A DNA stretch of 64,000 nucleotides from Cycas panzhihuaensis (taxonomy: Eukaryota; Cycadophyta), in contig CM041465.1 of NCBI GenBank assembly GCA_023213395.1, forward strand, positions 234,057,741 through 234,121,740, in the 5' to 3' direction. The notes under the pieces are model-generated. The model had not been told where the DNA came from. It did not search any database and was given only the letters and a program-made list of their open reading frames with translations. Position 1 is the first letter of the stretch, and every line of letters starts with the position of its first letter. Shown here piece after piece: positions 11,886 to 23,699 of the stretch. A program made the position numbers and the translations under genes.

Positions 11886-12858
11886 GACACATATTTTAGT
11901 TAGTCAATAGAAGAGATGAGGCCCATGCTATGTAATTTTTTAACCTCCATCTTGACTACTACCAACAACTTAGGGTGTAAAGTGCATTATTTTTGCTGCA
12001 TGGGTCAAGCACCTAGGATTGCCATGAGGTTATGAGAGATAATGTTAGGGTTCATGCCCTTTGTGTTAGAATAGTCCCACACAAAGATGTCATGAAACTG
12101 ATGAAAGAGTTTTATATACTTGCTAACTTCTTAGGGGGAATATTCAACCCCAATCTTAATAATCCTATAAGGGGCAAGGATGATGTCCTTGGTTGCCCCT
12201 ACATATAATATATTCTCCTCTTCAAAATAGGAGGGGACTTAGTCAATGGGCAGATCGAGTGGAGTGCATGTTTCGTTAGGATCAGTTAAAGGAGAGTCAA
12301 TGGATAAACACTTCCAGAAACCAAGCTTGTGGTTTCTAGAAGGCAAGTTAGAGGAGGACCCTACCAGATACTCCAAAAAGCCTCATCATTCTCGAAGCAA
12401 TCGACCCCATAGATAGTCTTACTTATAGGAAATAAAGGTCCTTATAGAGGTAAGACAGATTGGTAGCAATTAGTTAACTAATTCGTATAATGGGGTGACT
12501 CTTCTAAAGAGTTATAATATTCCTAGATGATAGGTCTACCTTCCGCTTAAGGTGGAGGACTTTAGAAGGGCTAAAAATCACAGATAGACTTGTCGTGAGA
12601 ATAGACTGAACCTACATCATCATCATCATCATCATCATTATGAACCAAAGGGGACTAGTTCAGTTCTTCAGATGAATGTTCTTAGGTTAGTTGAGCCCCC
12701 ACATACTTAAGCAAATTTATAGTGTGTGGAAGGTAGGGGAAAACTGATGGGGAACCTAACATATGGTCACTGGAATCATTACCTATACCCTAAGGGATTC
12801 CTCCTTAGAATGTGGCTTAGATCAAAGGAGGAGGGGGAGGTCTCCCATATGATCCTTC
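11886..12858 (-). pseudogene. Element E: RT N-terminus / protease-RT linker, decayed
   Basis: This stretch has no open frame but is collinear with 56930-57600 of D: the cctccatcttgac segment (11945) matches the start of the RT region, ttatgagagataatgttagggttcatgcc (12030) matches the region before it, and gcaaggatgatgtccttggttgcccctacata (12174) matches the stretch encoding a Gly-Ala-Thr segment. E is therefore a minus-strand Tat-like element interrupted on the left by F and on the right by copia A. A (CAT)n run lies at 12612-12637. Confidence 0.7.
12612..12637. repeat. (CAT)n microsatellite
   Basis: An uninterrupted run of about eight cat/atc triplets within E. Read on the minus strand it would encode poly-Asp, matching an acidic segment in the homologous linker of D (57720-57750), so it probably expanded from a codon repeat. 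Confidence 0.8.
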
Positions 12859-13500
12859 TATTGAGAATATAAGGTACAACCCTTTAACCGCCACCAAGAT
12901 CTATTTCATTCTTACAATTAGTTACAGAAATTGAAACTTAAAATTACATGCAAATTCTAAAATCAGAGATTATACAGTAACAAGAAAATAAAAGCCAAAC
13001 ATCATATGTGCACCCGATATAACATGGTAAAACCCTAGCAGTGTGCTAGGGAAACATCCACATAGGAAAGATATTGATCTTTATTACTGTAGAATGGAGA
13101 AATAGTATATCACAGTTACAGAGTGCTCTCAGGAACAACAATCATCCGCTACCCTCTTCACAGTTACATTGCATTACATTACAACATGATAAGAAAAGTC
13201 CTAAAACGGGCTACATGAGAGGATCCAAGACCTAAATCTCAACCGTAGAATCTAGGGTATTTTTATCGAATGACCCTGATTCTCTTTACATTTTAATAAG
13301 GTTTACATGGCTAATTTTTCAGGTCAGGGGCTATCGCACCCAAACCCCCTCCTAGTGGGGGGCATTCCACGCCCCCTGCACCCCCCAGCCAAGGGGGGCT
13401 CCTACCCCCCTTGGAACCCCTCGAGAAAGATTAGGGGGGGAAACCGCATAGAAAACATGCCATAATTTTAGCCCCATAATTGTTGTCACAATACCCAACA
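12859..13500 (-). repeat. 3' LTR of A
   Basis: Aligns end to end with 17420-18064. On the minus strand it starts TGTTGGGTATTG and ends TTCTCAATA (ACA in the partner). It contains an unusual C-rich island at 13330-13400. CCTTC lies just outside the left end. Confidence 0.9.
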
Positions 13501-13624
13501 ATCTCCACCTTGACAATAATTACCCGGTACCTTTCCTGGATCCTTCATCATCTTTTCTACAAGCCAAGAGAAGTCAAACACCATTTGAACTTCTCTAATG
13601 GTACTGGTTTTGCGAATATATTAG

Positions 13625-16600
13625 CACAATTCTAATTGGTATGAATCTTCTCAAGTGCCACCCCACTTGCTTCCACAACCTGTCTAACAAAATGGTACTT
13701 AAGAGCAATATGCTTTGTTCTGCTGTGATAAGCTAGATTCTTGGCTAGGTAAATGGCACTTTGACTGTCACAAAATACCTTTACATTTTCCTGTCTCCTT
13801 CCAAGCTCAACCAATAGACCCTGTAACTAGATTGATTCTTTACAAAAATGTGTTGTAACAACATATTTAGCTTTCATGGTTGACAGTGAAATTATGCTCT
13901 GCAATTTGGACATCCAACTAACTGGACCATTTGCAAGAGTAAAAACATAACCTGGAGTAGACCTTCTTTTGTCTAAATCTCTTGCAAAGTCTGAATCGAT
14001 ATATCCACAAACCTGATTACCTGTACCTCCAAAGGTGATGTAGTAATCACTCGTGCCTCTTAAATACCGAAGCACCCATTTCCTTGTAGCCTAATGTTCC
14101 TTTCCTGGATTTGCCATAAACATACTAACTACACCAACTGCATATGAAATATCAGGTCTTGTACATACCATAGCATACATCAAACTTCCTACTGCACTGG
14201 CATAAGGTACACGAGATATATAAGCCTTTTCTTCTTCACTACTAGGACTCATATTAGAAGAAAGCTTGAAGTAGAAAGCCAATGGGATACTTATTGGTTT
14301 CACATTTGCCATACCAAACCTGGTTAGCACCTTCTCCACATATTTCTACTATGATAACCATAGCTTACTATTTTTCCTATCTCTGTATATCTCCATGCCT
14401 AAGATTTATTTTACAGCTCCTAGATCCTTCATATCAAAAGTCCTAGCCAATTGAGCCTTTAGCTTATTGAGTTCTTCCATGCTCTTACTTACAACCAGCA
14501 TGTCATCAACATATAACACCAAGATAATGAATAATCCATTGTCCATAAATTTAAAATAAACACAATGATCATATTCACTTCTTTTGAAATTTGGCTCTCC
14601 ATGAAGGCATCAAACTTCTTGTACCACTACCTAGGTGATTGCTTTAGGCCATACAATGATTTCCTGAGCCTACAAACAAGTCTTTTCCTTCCATCTTGCA
14701 CAAACCCCTCTGGTTGATCCATATAGATCTCCTCATCTAAATCTCCATGTAGAAAAGTTATTTTTACATCTAACTACTCCAACCCCAAATTGAGAGAAGC
14801 TACCAATGCTAACAACACTCGAATTGAAACAAGTTTAGAAACTAGTCAAAAGATCTCATGAAAGTCAAGACCTGCTTTCTGTGAAAAACCTTTAGTCGCC
14901 AGTCGTGCCCTATATTTATCAACCTTTCCATCAACATCTGTTTTCTTTTTGAAAACCCACCTGTAACTAATAGTCTTCCTGCCATGTGGAAGTTCTACCA
15001 AGTCCTATGAATTATTTTTTTCAAAGCATCTATCTCTTCCTGCATAGCCCTTATCTACTTCTCTCCATGGATATCATCTATTGCTTCCTAATAACATGTG
15101 GGCTCACCATCATTAGAAACTAAAGCAATAGAAATAGAAGGGTTGTACCTGTCAGGTGGATGACTAACTCATGTAGATCTTCTAACTATTGGCAGAGGAG
15201 TGTCCACATACTCCTATGAATCTGCTGTTGATTCATCTTCAGAAAGATCTTCATGCTCTTCTAATTCCACACATGGCTGCATTTCAAACTTGACCTGTTG
15301 ATGTTTATCTTACTGCTCTTGTTTCATTTTAGCTTCTACACTGTCTGATTTTACAAGGGGAGATTCATCAAATATAATATCTATGTTAATGATGATTTTA
15401 TGGGCAGTAGGATCCTACAACTTGTATCCCTTCACACCATCCTTATTACCATAACTAACAAAGATATATCTCTTGGATTTTGGATCTAACTTTGAACATT
15501 TACTTTTGTTAGTCCAGGCATAGGCATCACAACCCAAAACTTTTAAATTTGAATAAACACATAAAATCTAGTCCATACCTCCTCAGGAATTTTGCAATCT
15601 ATTGCAAGTGATGGTGACCTGTTTACCAGATAGCAAGTTGTTTGAACAACTTCTGCCCACAAGACCTACTCCACTCCTACATTACTTAGCATGCTTCTCA
15701 CTCTTTCTAAGAGTGTCTTATTCATGCGCTCAGCAATGCCATTTTACTGCGGAGTATAACTAGTGGTCTTGTGTCTTTCGATCCCAGCTTCTCTACAATA
15801 GTTCTCAAACTCCAAGGAGTTGAATTCACCTCCATTGTCAGTTCTTAAACATTTGATTGTCTTACCAGTACTGTTCTCAACTAAAGCCTTGAACTGCATA
15901 AACATACTAAAAACTTCAGATTTCCTTTTCAAAAAATAGACCCATGCCTTCTTGGAGTAATCATCTATAAATGTGACAAAATACAATGATCCTCCATAAG
16001 ATATTTTAGGGGTTGATCCCGATACATCTGAATGTATGTAATCTAGAATGCCTTTACTAGTGTGACTCCCTACTTTAAACCTGAGTCTACACTGTTTTTC
16101 AAAAACACAATGTTTATAGAAAGCCAAGTCTAAAAGTTGGAAGTTAAGAAGTAACTTACGGTTTATCATCACCTTAAGTCCTCTCTCACTCATGTGCCTA
16201 AGTCTTTGATGCCATAACTAAGCTGGATCTTTTTCAGTCTTTGACACTGTAGCTACTTGGCTGACATCTATACTTCCCACTAAAATGTAAAGATTTCCTC
16301 TCTTTAAGGCTTTCATAACAACCAAGGTGCCCTTTGACACCTTTAGGACTCCTTCATGACCTGTATGCTTAAAACCACCTGAATCTAATTCATCCAAGGA
16401 AATCAGATTCCTTTTCAAATCAGGTACATGTCTAACCTCAGTTAATGTTCTAACTACCCCATCAAACATCTTAATTCTGATGCTACCAATGCCCACTGCC
16501 TTACAAGAAACTTCATTTCCCATAAGCACATCACCACCATCAAGAGGTTGCTATGATGAGAACCAACTCCTGTGTGGACACATGTGGTGCGAAGCACCTG

Positions 16601-17348
16601 AATCTAAAAGCCAGTCATGGTGATAATAAGAAACATTACAAACAACTAAGACATCATCATCCATACCTTGATTTGACTCCACTTGATTCGCCTCCTTGGT
16701 AGGATCTTCTTTTTTCTGGAACTCCTTCCTTTTGTAACAATCCTTCTTGAGGTGACTAGTCTTATTACAATGCCAACACCTGAGCTTACTCTTTTTGCTC
16801 TTTGACTTAGATCTCGATGTATCCCTAGAGTTTTGTCCTCTCTCAAATGTTCTACCCCTTACTGTCATGGCTTCTGGTGTGGAGGTTTCAAGACTAAACT
16901 TCCTCCGCACTTCTTCCATTAGTAAAGCACTCACAACAGAGTCATATTCTAATTTATTTGTCGTGCTAAAACTAATTAAGGTGACAATATTATCCCAAGA
17001 TTTAGGTAATGAGCATAACAGGGTAACTGCCTTGTCCTCATCCTCAATTTTAACATCGATACTAGTCAATTAACAAATAAGAGTATTGAAAACATTTAAA
17101 TGGTCAGCGATTTTTATATTTTCCTTCATCCATAACGAGCACAGTTGCCACTTCAGGTAGATTCAATTCATTATTTATGGTAACCTTCCAACTGGGTCCA
17201 TCCCCGCGGGTTTCTTCGATTTTCTTATAAGGGCTTTGTACAAACCTTGCTATACAAGAATATCATATGCTTTTAGTTTCCACAACTCGAAGTTGTTCTT
17301 GCCATTAGATTTCTCCACCTCGAACTTTGCACTCACTAGTTTCGCCAT
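13625..17348 (-). pseudogene. Copia Gag-PR-INT-RT-RH polyprotein of A
   Basis: Translation would begin near 17348 (MAKLVSAKFEVEK). Domains in order: Gag with zinc knuckle CWHCNKTSHLKKDC (about 16787-16746); protease DSGASHHM (about 16600); integrase with DYIHSDVSGS, LRTDNGGEF and GIAERMNKTL (16030-15720), so its DDE is present; RT with the YVDDM box at 14500-14514 and the C-terminal block to 14091; and RNase H with YIDSDFA and FCDSQSA (14000-13750). The RNase H TEAEY motif has become TMKAKY, losing the catalytic Glu. Numerous stops, many at former Gln codons, break the frame. The polyprotein would have made the particle, reverse-transcribed the RNA and integrated the copy. Confidence 0.9.
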
Positions 17349-17404
17349 TTAGTGTAGAAAAGCTGACACCAAAACCTTCACAAACTCACTACAAGAAAAA
17401 TAGT

Positions 17405-17417
17405 GGCTTTGATACCA
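17405..17417 (-). other. Primer binding site of A
   Basis: On the minus strand the 5' LTR end (...TCAACA) is followed by AG and then TGGTATCAAAGCC, complementary to the 3' end of plant initiator tRNA-Met except for one base (usual TGGTATCAGAGC). Confidence 0.9.
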
Positions 17418-17419
17418 CT

Positions 17420-18064
17420 TGTTGAGAATACAAGGTACAACCCTTTAACCACCACTAAGATCTATTACATTCTTACAACTAGTTACAGAAATCAAAACTT
17501 AAAATTATATGCAAGTTCTAAAATCAAAGATTATACAGTAACAAGAAAATAAAAGTCAAACATCACATGTGCACCCAATATAACGTGGTAAAACCCTAGT
17601 AGTGTGCTAGGGAAACATCCATACATGAAAGGTATTGATATTTATTACTGTAGAATGGAGAAACAGTACATCACAATTATAGAGTGCTCTTAGGAACAAG
17701 AATTAGCCACCGCCCTCTTCATAGTTACATTGCATTACATTACAACATGATAAGAAAAGCCCTAAAATGGGCTACATGAGAGGAACATCCAAGACCTAAA
17801 TCTCAACCGTAGAATCTAGGGTATTTTTATCAAACGACCTTGATTCTCTTTACATTTTGATAATATTTACATGGCTAATTTTTTAGGTCAGGGGCTATTG
17901 CCCCCGAACCCCCTCCTAGTGGAGGGCGTTCCATGCCTCCTGCACCCCTCGACTAAGGGAGGCTCCCGCCCCCCTTGGAACCCCCTGAGAAAGATTAGGG
18001 GGGGAAGCCGTGTGGAAAACATACCATAATTTTAGCCCCATAATTATTGTCACAATACCCAACA
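17420..18064 (-). repeat. 5' LTR of A
   Basis: Partner of 12859-13500. Left end TGTTGAGAATAC beside the PBS, right end ACCCAACA followed by the duplication CCTTC (18065-18069). Confidence 0.9.
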
Positions 18065-18154
18065 CCTTCAAGTGAAGTGGGGTCTACCCAATCAGGGTGT
18101 CTATTATGTAGGAGATACAATTAATCACAAGTCACCTATACCCTAAGATAAGGG
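18065..18154 (-). pseudogene. Element E fragment between copia A and the solo LTR
   Basis: About 90 bp of E protease-upstream linker, starting with the copy of the A target duplication (18065-18069) and ending with that of the solo LTR (AAGGG, 18150-18154). No readable domain; the assignment comes from position. Confidence 0.6.
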
Positions 18155-18736
18155 TGTTGATAAGACAAGGTCCTAATAACCTGAAATCACCACCAAGATC
18201 TAAACTATTCTTATAACTAGTTATAAAAATCGAAACTAAAATTTAACATACAAGTTCTTAAACTAGAGATAATATAATAAAATAAACAAGAAAGCCAAGC
18301 ATCACATATACACTTGATATAACGTGATAAAACCCTAATAGTGTGCTAGGGAAACATCTACACAAGAAAGGAATTAAGCTTTATTATTAAAGAATGGAGG
18401 AAAATGTATATAATCTATAGTAGAGTGCTCACAGCAACAACAACCAGCCGCTCAACTCCTCACAGTACATACAATACATCGAATACCATCACATGATGAA
18501 AAATGCCCTAAATTGGGCTACATGAGAGAGTCATACAAGGCACAGAATCTAGGGTATTTTGAGTGAACGACCCTGATTCTCTTTACAATTTCATATACTT
18601 TCCAGTGCTAGCTTTTTGGGTTGGGGGCTCCCCTGCACCCCCCTTAGAACCCCCCGAGGAAGGTTTAGGGGGGAAGCCGTGCTACCAACCTGTCAAAATT
18701 TTAGCCTTTAAACCATTGTTATCATATTATCTAACA
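18155..18736 (-). repeat. Solo LTR of a copia family related to A, with TSD
   Basis: Starts TGTTGATAAGACAAGG and ends ATTATCTAACA. It follows the A LTR through most of its length (CACCAAGATCTAAACTATTC, AAAACCCTAATAGTGTGCTAGG, CTGATTCTCTTTACA) but is clearly diverged. It is flanked by a perfect duplication AAGGG (18150-18154 and 18737-18741). With no internal domain this is the product of recombination between the two LTRs of a full element. It lies only 90 bp from A. Confidence 0.88.
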
Positions 18737-20856
18737 AAGGGGACTCTCATCTTAGAAGAGATGAGGTGGATTGGAGTTGAGACAAACCTTATTGATATAG
18801 GTTTCGGCCAAAGGGAGGAGGACTATCTACATGAGATGATGTTCCCTTGATAATGTTTGGGAAGGAGACTTGGCATGGTAGTTCCTCATAAGGTTCATCA
18901 TTAGACTCCCTATCACTAAGAACATCCAAATAGCTATAACTTCCAACACTGATTCAAGAAAAATAAACTAAATTTAGCTGGGATAAAGGAGTCTTCTCCC
19001 CTTCATAGGGCGACTCATATCCAAAAAATGTGGTGACTGATAGGTTTGAGGGGTCCTCTTCTTCATTTTATAGGCCCAAAGATAGCTTGGTAAGACTAGT
19101 GAGATGACCTAGTAAGCAAGGACTCTCGAATAACAACTTTAATTTATCCTTGGTCGACAAATTTGATTTGGCCCCATCACAAGGAACATACTTCTCCCAT
19201 TTGGTCTAACCAAGGTCGACCCAATAGGAGATTATAATCGACATTGATGTCTAAAACAACGATGTCTATTTATATGGTCTTATCCTCCAATATGAGTAGA
19301 ACGGTCATTGTCCCTAATGGTACCTTCTCACTTCCATCATACCCTTGGCATCTATAAGGGATAAGGTCAAGGGCCTCTATGCTTAGATTTTCTAACATGC
19401 ATATAGGCATGGCATTAATAGAAGATCTATTGTCTATAATGGTCCTCTTGAGGGCAAAGTCAAGCACAATTATAATTGTAAAAGGATAGTGGCAATAAAG
19501 CTACTTATCCTTGGATGATAGGAGGTCACATGAGTCAAATGTGATAAAAGCGGACCCACACAAGGAAGTGCCCATGGAGTGAATAGGGGCATCATTATAC
19601 CCCAAAGCCTCCAAGAGGAGGGCTCTCTGGTCAGGGCAACTCTTTAAGACATCCATCATGGGTATTCCAACTCTTTGACCTTCCTCTTTCCTATGGGTTA
19701 GGGGATAGTGCACCTGAAATCATAATGCCCTAATCATACAGGTATAGTCTTTGGGATAATGAGAATCTTCATTGGAGGATTCTCTAAGGAGGGTTACTAT
19801 TGTGAGGTAGAGGCCTTACCAACTTCCTTTGCCTCTTGAGAATGAGTGATTGGGCATACTTGTGTGGTCTCAAAACAATTAGATGCTCTTCTTGCCCTTA
19901 TTTTTGGGTTATGAGGATATTGTAGGTTGAGTCATTGGGATCGAAGGAGAATAGGTATCGACAGGCTTCTTACCCTTGGACTTGTTTAATGGAGGAGGAG
20001 GAAGAGGGGCTCCCCTCCTATTTCTCATTCTTCTATTCTATTGTTAGGACTCTTGATCTTATTCCTCAAGATTGGGCAATGAATCTTGATGTACTAGATA
20101 CTCCAAATTAGATTTGGAAGCACCTTAGGGTGGAGGGTCATGTAGCAGTGCTAATTTAGGGTGTGGTGTCCAATACCTTGAATCCTCATGGGTGCACTTG
20201 CCATAAACCATGCATCACTTCTTCTCAGAGAAAAGTCTTACTCTCTTCCCTTATGAAGATTGAGTGCCCTCACTTTTGGGTAGTGGGGTTTGGGCTATTT
20301 GATGAACCTATCAATATCCCTATGGAGATGAGTATGGCTCTAATGTAGATTGAGTTGGTTGGAGCTTCAAGTCTCTTATCATCTTCTCAAAGGAGTGAAA
20401 GATAGAGGTAAGAGGATCCAAGGTCTTGTTAGACCTGCTGATAAAGGGCCTAGACAGTTGCGATGGTCCCTTTTGATTACATAGGGGAGGAGATACCTCG
20501 CGACATTGCACATTATTTAGAATCTTCTTGAGACCATATTGGATCTTAATAGATTCCAATGTCAAACATTTAGCTATGGCAGATTCACACATGGTTGCCC
20601 CCATTTTAAGGACTTCTACATGAACCTTGGGATGTAGCATGTTCACAAAAATGACCCTCTTCATCTCTTCTAGTAATGTGGCCTTGGAAGAGCGAAGAAG
20701 GTCATGGAATTACCTAACAAAATTGCAATTCAATTCTTTATGGCCTTGCTTGAGTGAAAGAAAGGCTTTAACCCCACTTTTGAAAGGCCTTACTACATCA
20801 GAATAGTTGATAAAAGCATCAACTAATTATTGGGACATAGAAATAGAGTGGGTAAG
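18737..20856 (-). pseudogene. Element E: protease and Gag C-terminal half
   Basis: Minus-strand pieces collinear with C and D: the Gag core (20664-20320; HPKVHVEVLKMGATMCES then AIAKCLTLESI), a Cys/His segment near 20220, the protease leader (19713-19501; MDVLKSCPDQRALLLEALGY) and the protease (19467-19270; IIDNRSSINAMP, RCQGYDGSEK). The protease triplet has become Asp-Asn-Arg instead of Asp-Asn-Gly. Stops and small indels are frequent. The block is bounded by the solo LTR and by chromovirus B, which is inserted in the Gag core; E Gag resumes at 27354. Confidence 0.8.
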
Positions 20857-21392
20857 TATAACATAACCTATCTCCATAAGCAGAAAGAAGTATTATTAAC
20901 ATATGGAATCCACTAAAGAGTTATGTGATCTCATGAATATTCTATAATACTTACTTATTTAGTAAGTGCATAAATAGTTGTACCCACTTATTTAGTAAGT
21001 ACTCAAATAGTCGTGCTTTTGTATTACACATGTATTTAGCAAGTATTTGTGCTTACTTATTTAGTGAGTGTATTACACATATGTTTAGAAAGTAGTTATG
21101 CTTTTATATTGCATATACATTTAACAAGTAGTTATGCTCACTTATTTAGTAAGTGCTTAGAATAGAGGTGTGAGTTTTTGTCCTACATGCACTAGTGGGA
21201 AGTAAGCTTTAGTAGTTGAAGCACTATATAAACCTTCTCGAGTCTTCATTATAATTTATTCTTGGTTTATATTACTCAAAAGAAAGAACTTAAGTTCTCT
21301 TTAGTGATCAATTGTCTCTTTTGGTTATCTTGGTTCTTATTATTTCTCTTATTTCTCTCTTTGGAGTTCTCTATTGTGGAAGATACATTACA
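20857..21392 (+). repeat. 5' LTR of B
   Basis: Starts TATAACATAACC (TG decayed to TA) and ends AGATACATTACA. U3 contains four copies of the near-palindrome ACTTATTTAGTAAGT (20953, 20986, 21055 with one change, 21140), followed by a TATA box CTATATAAAC at 21224-21233. Confidence 0.92.
21224..21233 (+). promoter_or_regulatory. TATA box of the B 5' LTR
   Basis: CTATATAAAC lies about 170 bp before the LTR end, in a position suited to a U3/R promoter. The 3' LTR has CTATATATAT at the equivalent place (27185-27194). Confidence 0.7.
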
Positions 21393-21394
21393 AG

Positions 21395-21407
21395 TGGTAT
21401 TAGAGCC
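21395..21407 (+). other. Primer binding site of B
   Basis: TGGTATTAGAGCC, two bases after the 5' LTR. It differs from the initiator tRNA-Met complement TGGTATCAGAGCC by a single C-to-T change. Confidence 0.9.
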
Positions 21408-22372
21408 ACCTTTTAGGGTCAACTTTGTGTAAATATTTTTTTCTAGCTACCTTTCACACTTACCTACCATATGCTCTTACCCCACCCACTCAGATCTTGG
21501 TGAATAGAAAGTAGAAAAAGTGGTGGGTTACTTTATTGTTTAGATGGAGATTTTCAGTAAATTTCAACACTTGGCAAGGCCAATTCTATAATATTTTTTT
21601 CTTCTTCTTCTCTAACCAAAACACTATATTGTAGATCCAGATAAAGGGAAATCCTAGTCCACTTAACCATGGGAAGTATTTGGGCATAAGCCCTAAAACT
21701 CATTGTGAGGAGCACTATGGGAATCCCAAAGTAGCTGGCCAAAGTATTTGCCAATGAAACATGCAATGACCCCATCTCAAATTAGATCTTCCTTCCTTGA
21801 GTATATACAAAGAGTTGTTATTTTGAGATAAATCCATGGTTGAGGTTTCAGTAGTTATTTCCTTCAAGAAGTAATTGTTGCAATACTAGAGAGTGGTATT
21901 CACTTAGATAACATTTATAGCCAGTGAGATTGACCATAATCCCCTAGGAAGCCTTCTAATGAGGCTTGCTACCTTTTCTAATCAACATTACATTGGTGTT
22001 AAACACTCATAGTAGACAAACTAGTACTAGTACAGAACAAAATAGGCAATTAAGAGGGGGGGAGCGGGGGAAGAAAAAAAGGAAAAAAAAGCTTTACTTA
22101 TATAAAAAAAAAAAAATTAGGGTTAACTATCTATAGACATCCCATTCTCTTTCCTTTCCCTCTCATCTTTTCATCCCAATTTCTTGGAGCTTCCATTCTA
22201 TCTTACTCATCCCTATTCGTAAATTCCTTTCTTCTAACCATTTCTCTCTTCTTTAAATACCTTCTACAATCATCATTGCCTCAATTAATTCCACCGAATC
22301 TCACTCTTAAAGAATCAATTCACTACATTACGACAAGAAGTTAAGATAGAAGTGCAAGAGGTAAAAGATGAC
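21408..22372 (+). other. Leader of B, no gene seen
   Basis: Untranslated leader between PBS and the Gag region. It contains A-rich and G-rich low-complexity stretches (22050-22115) and a pyrimidine-rich stretch (22140-22260). I see no conserved ORF. Confidence 0.5.
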
Positions 22373-23600
22373 ATGTTAAATCTAACATCAAAATCTAACA
22401 TGGCTTCTATTGCGTCCTAGATGGCATAGATAGCAATGCAAATCACATTAAATCAAAATCAAATGGCACAAATTACATCAAAAATTTCTTCTCATTAAGT
22501 AGGTCTTATACTACTGCCATTGCCACCATTGCCCCAGTGACAATAATAATCATTTTACCATAAAATCAATATTCTAACTTTTGGTCCTAATCTAAATAAG
22601 AAAATCACTTGCAATTGGATAAGTAAATTAGAATCCTATTTTGCCATCAATCCAATGACCGAAGAGGATCAACTATTGTATGCCTCTATCCACTTAGATA
22701 GGAAAGCACATCACTGGTTTAATTAGTAGAAAAACGAGTACCCTTTAACCCAAATGTTGCAACACTTTACAAACTATTTTTTCAAGTAGTATGAGGATAC
22801 TTGGAGTCAATCATTCTTCACTCAGTTGACTAGCCTTAAGCACTCATCATTTGTAGAGTCATTTATAGATAAATTCCAAGCATTATTTAATCGATATTCA
22901 CAAGGTCATAATCTAGATAAGCAAACTTTAATCGACACTTATGTAGCAAGGCTCCAAGACCATATTCAGATGCATCTCAAGACATTATCCTTGTCTTCTC
23001 TCAAGGAATCTATTAGAATGGTAAAAGTAGTAGAGGCAGAGTTTGTAGCTAAAAGATCCATGTACACCCAAAGAGACACCCCATAGTCCTCTTGACCTTG
23101 ACAAATAGACTTCCAACAGCCCCATCCTTGGTTTGATGATGTAGCTCGCCCTCAGATAGACTTTCAACGTCCCTAACCTTGACCTGATGACACATCTCAT
23201 CCTCCAATAGATTGATAGGTAGAAGGACCCTCAATGAAAAGAGTCCAAATCTCATAAGTCAAATCACAACAACGGGTAGAGGTAGGATTTTGTATACAAT
23301 GCTAAAAAAAGTGGACTCCTCAGCATGGTCACATTTGTTCAGCGAGGCATATGGTCTTTTCTATTGACTCCATAGATGACCCATTAGACTCTAATTCCAA
23401 TGAAGAGGTTGATGAAGGAATCCAAGTAGACCCTAACTCTGACCACCAACCTAAAGTATTCATATTAGTTATAGCCTTTACTGCTTATCATGAACCCTTA
23501 CGAGTTAGAGGCATTCTTCGAAAGACTCCAATGTTAATATTGATTGATGGTGGTGTGTCTTTGAACTTTATTGGTATCTTATTAGCTAGGTAACTAAACC
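22373..23600 (+). pseudogene. Gag and protease of B
   Basis: Gag in the frame starting 22373: ITCNWISKLESYFAI (about 22600) and LLYASIHLDRKAHHWF (about 22670-22720) are the retrotransposon-gag fold, followed by an open stretch at 22826-23086. A degenerate zinc knuckle CIQC...HGHIC lies near 23290-23340. The protease follows at 23500-23600 with LILIDGGVSLNFI: the active-site triplet is Asp-Gly-Gly instead of Asp-Ser-Gly. A later VILGIQWLKTIG (about 23750) closes the protease. Stops sit mainly at former Gln or Arg codons. All pieces are in the same phase. Confidence 0.85.
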
Positions 23601-23699
23601 TATATATTGTCCCAAAGACTAGCTTCACTTGCTCTCTTCGAGGGTACCAGAAGCTCTATTGTGTAGGTGTCATAAAAAACCTACATATCTAAATTGGCT

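Larger units (their letters stand above)
12859..18064 (-). mobile_element. Element A: complete Ty1/copia retrotransposon (decayed coding region)
   Basis: The LTRs (12859-13500 and 17420-18064) are about 642-645 bp with TG...CA ends on the minus strand and are flanked by the duplication CCTTC (12854-12858 and 18065-18069). The PBS TGGTATCAAAGCC follows the 5' LTR (minus strand, 17405-17417), one base off the initiator-Met complement. The polypurine tract AAGGTGGAGAT precedes the 3' LTR (13501-13511). The internal domain encodes Gag, protease, integrase, RT and RNase H in that order, which defines copia. It lies within E between PR and RT. Many stops make it inactive. Confidence 0.92.

Noticed and set aside
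13330-13400. C-rich island in the copia A LTRs as a CpG island promoter
   Set aside because: Mostly runs of C with Ala/Pro-like low complexity, repeated in both LTRs and partly in the solo LTR; no core promoter motif beside it.
20941-21160. CRISPR-like spaced repeats
   Set aside because: Plant LTR U3 repeats with unequal spacing and degenerate spacers, duplicated in the 3' LTR.
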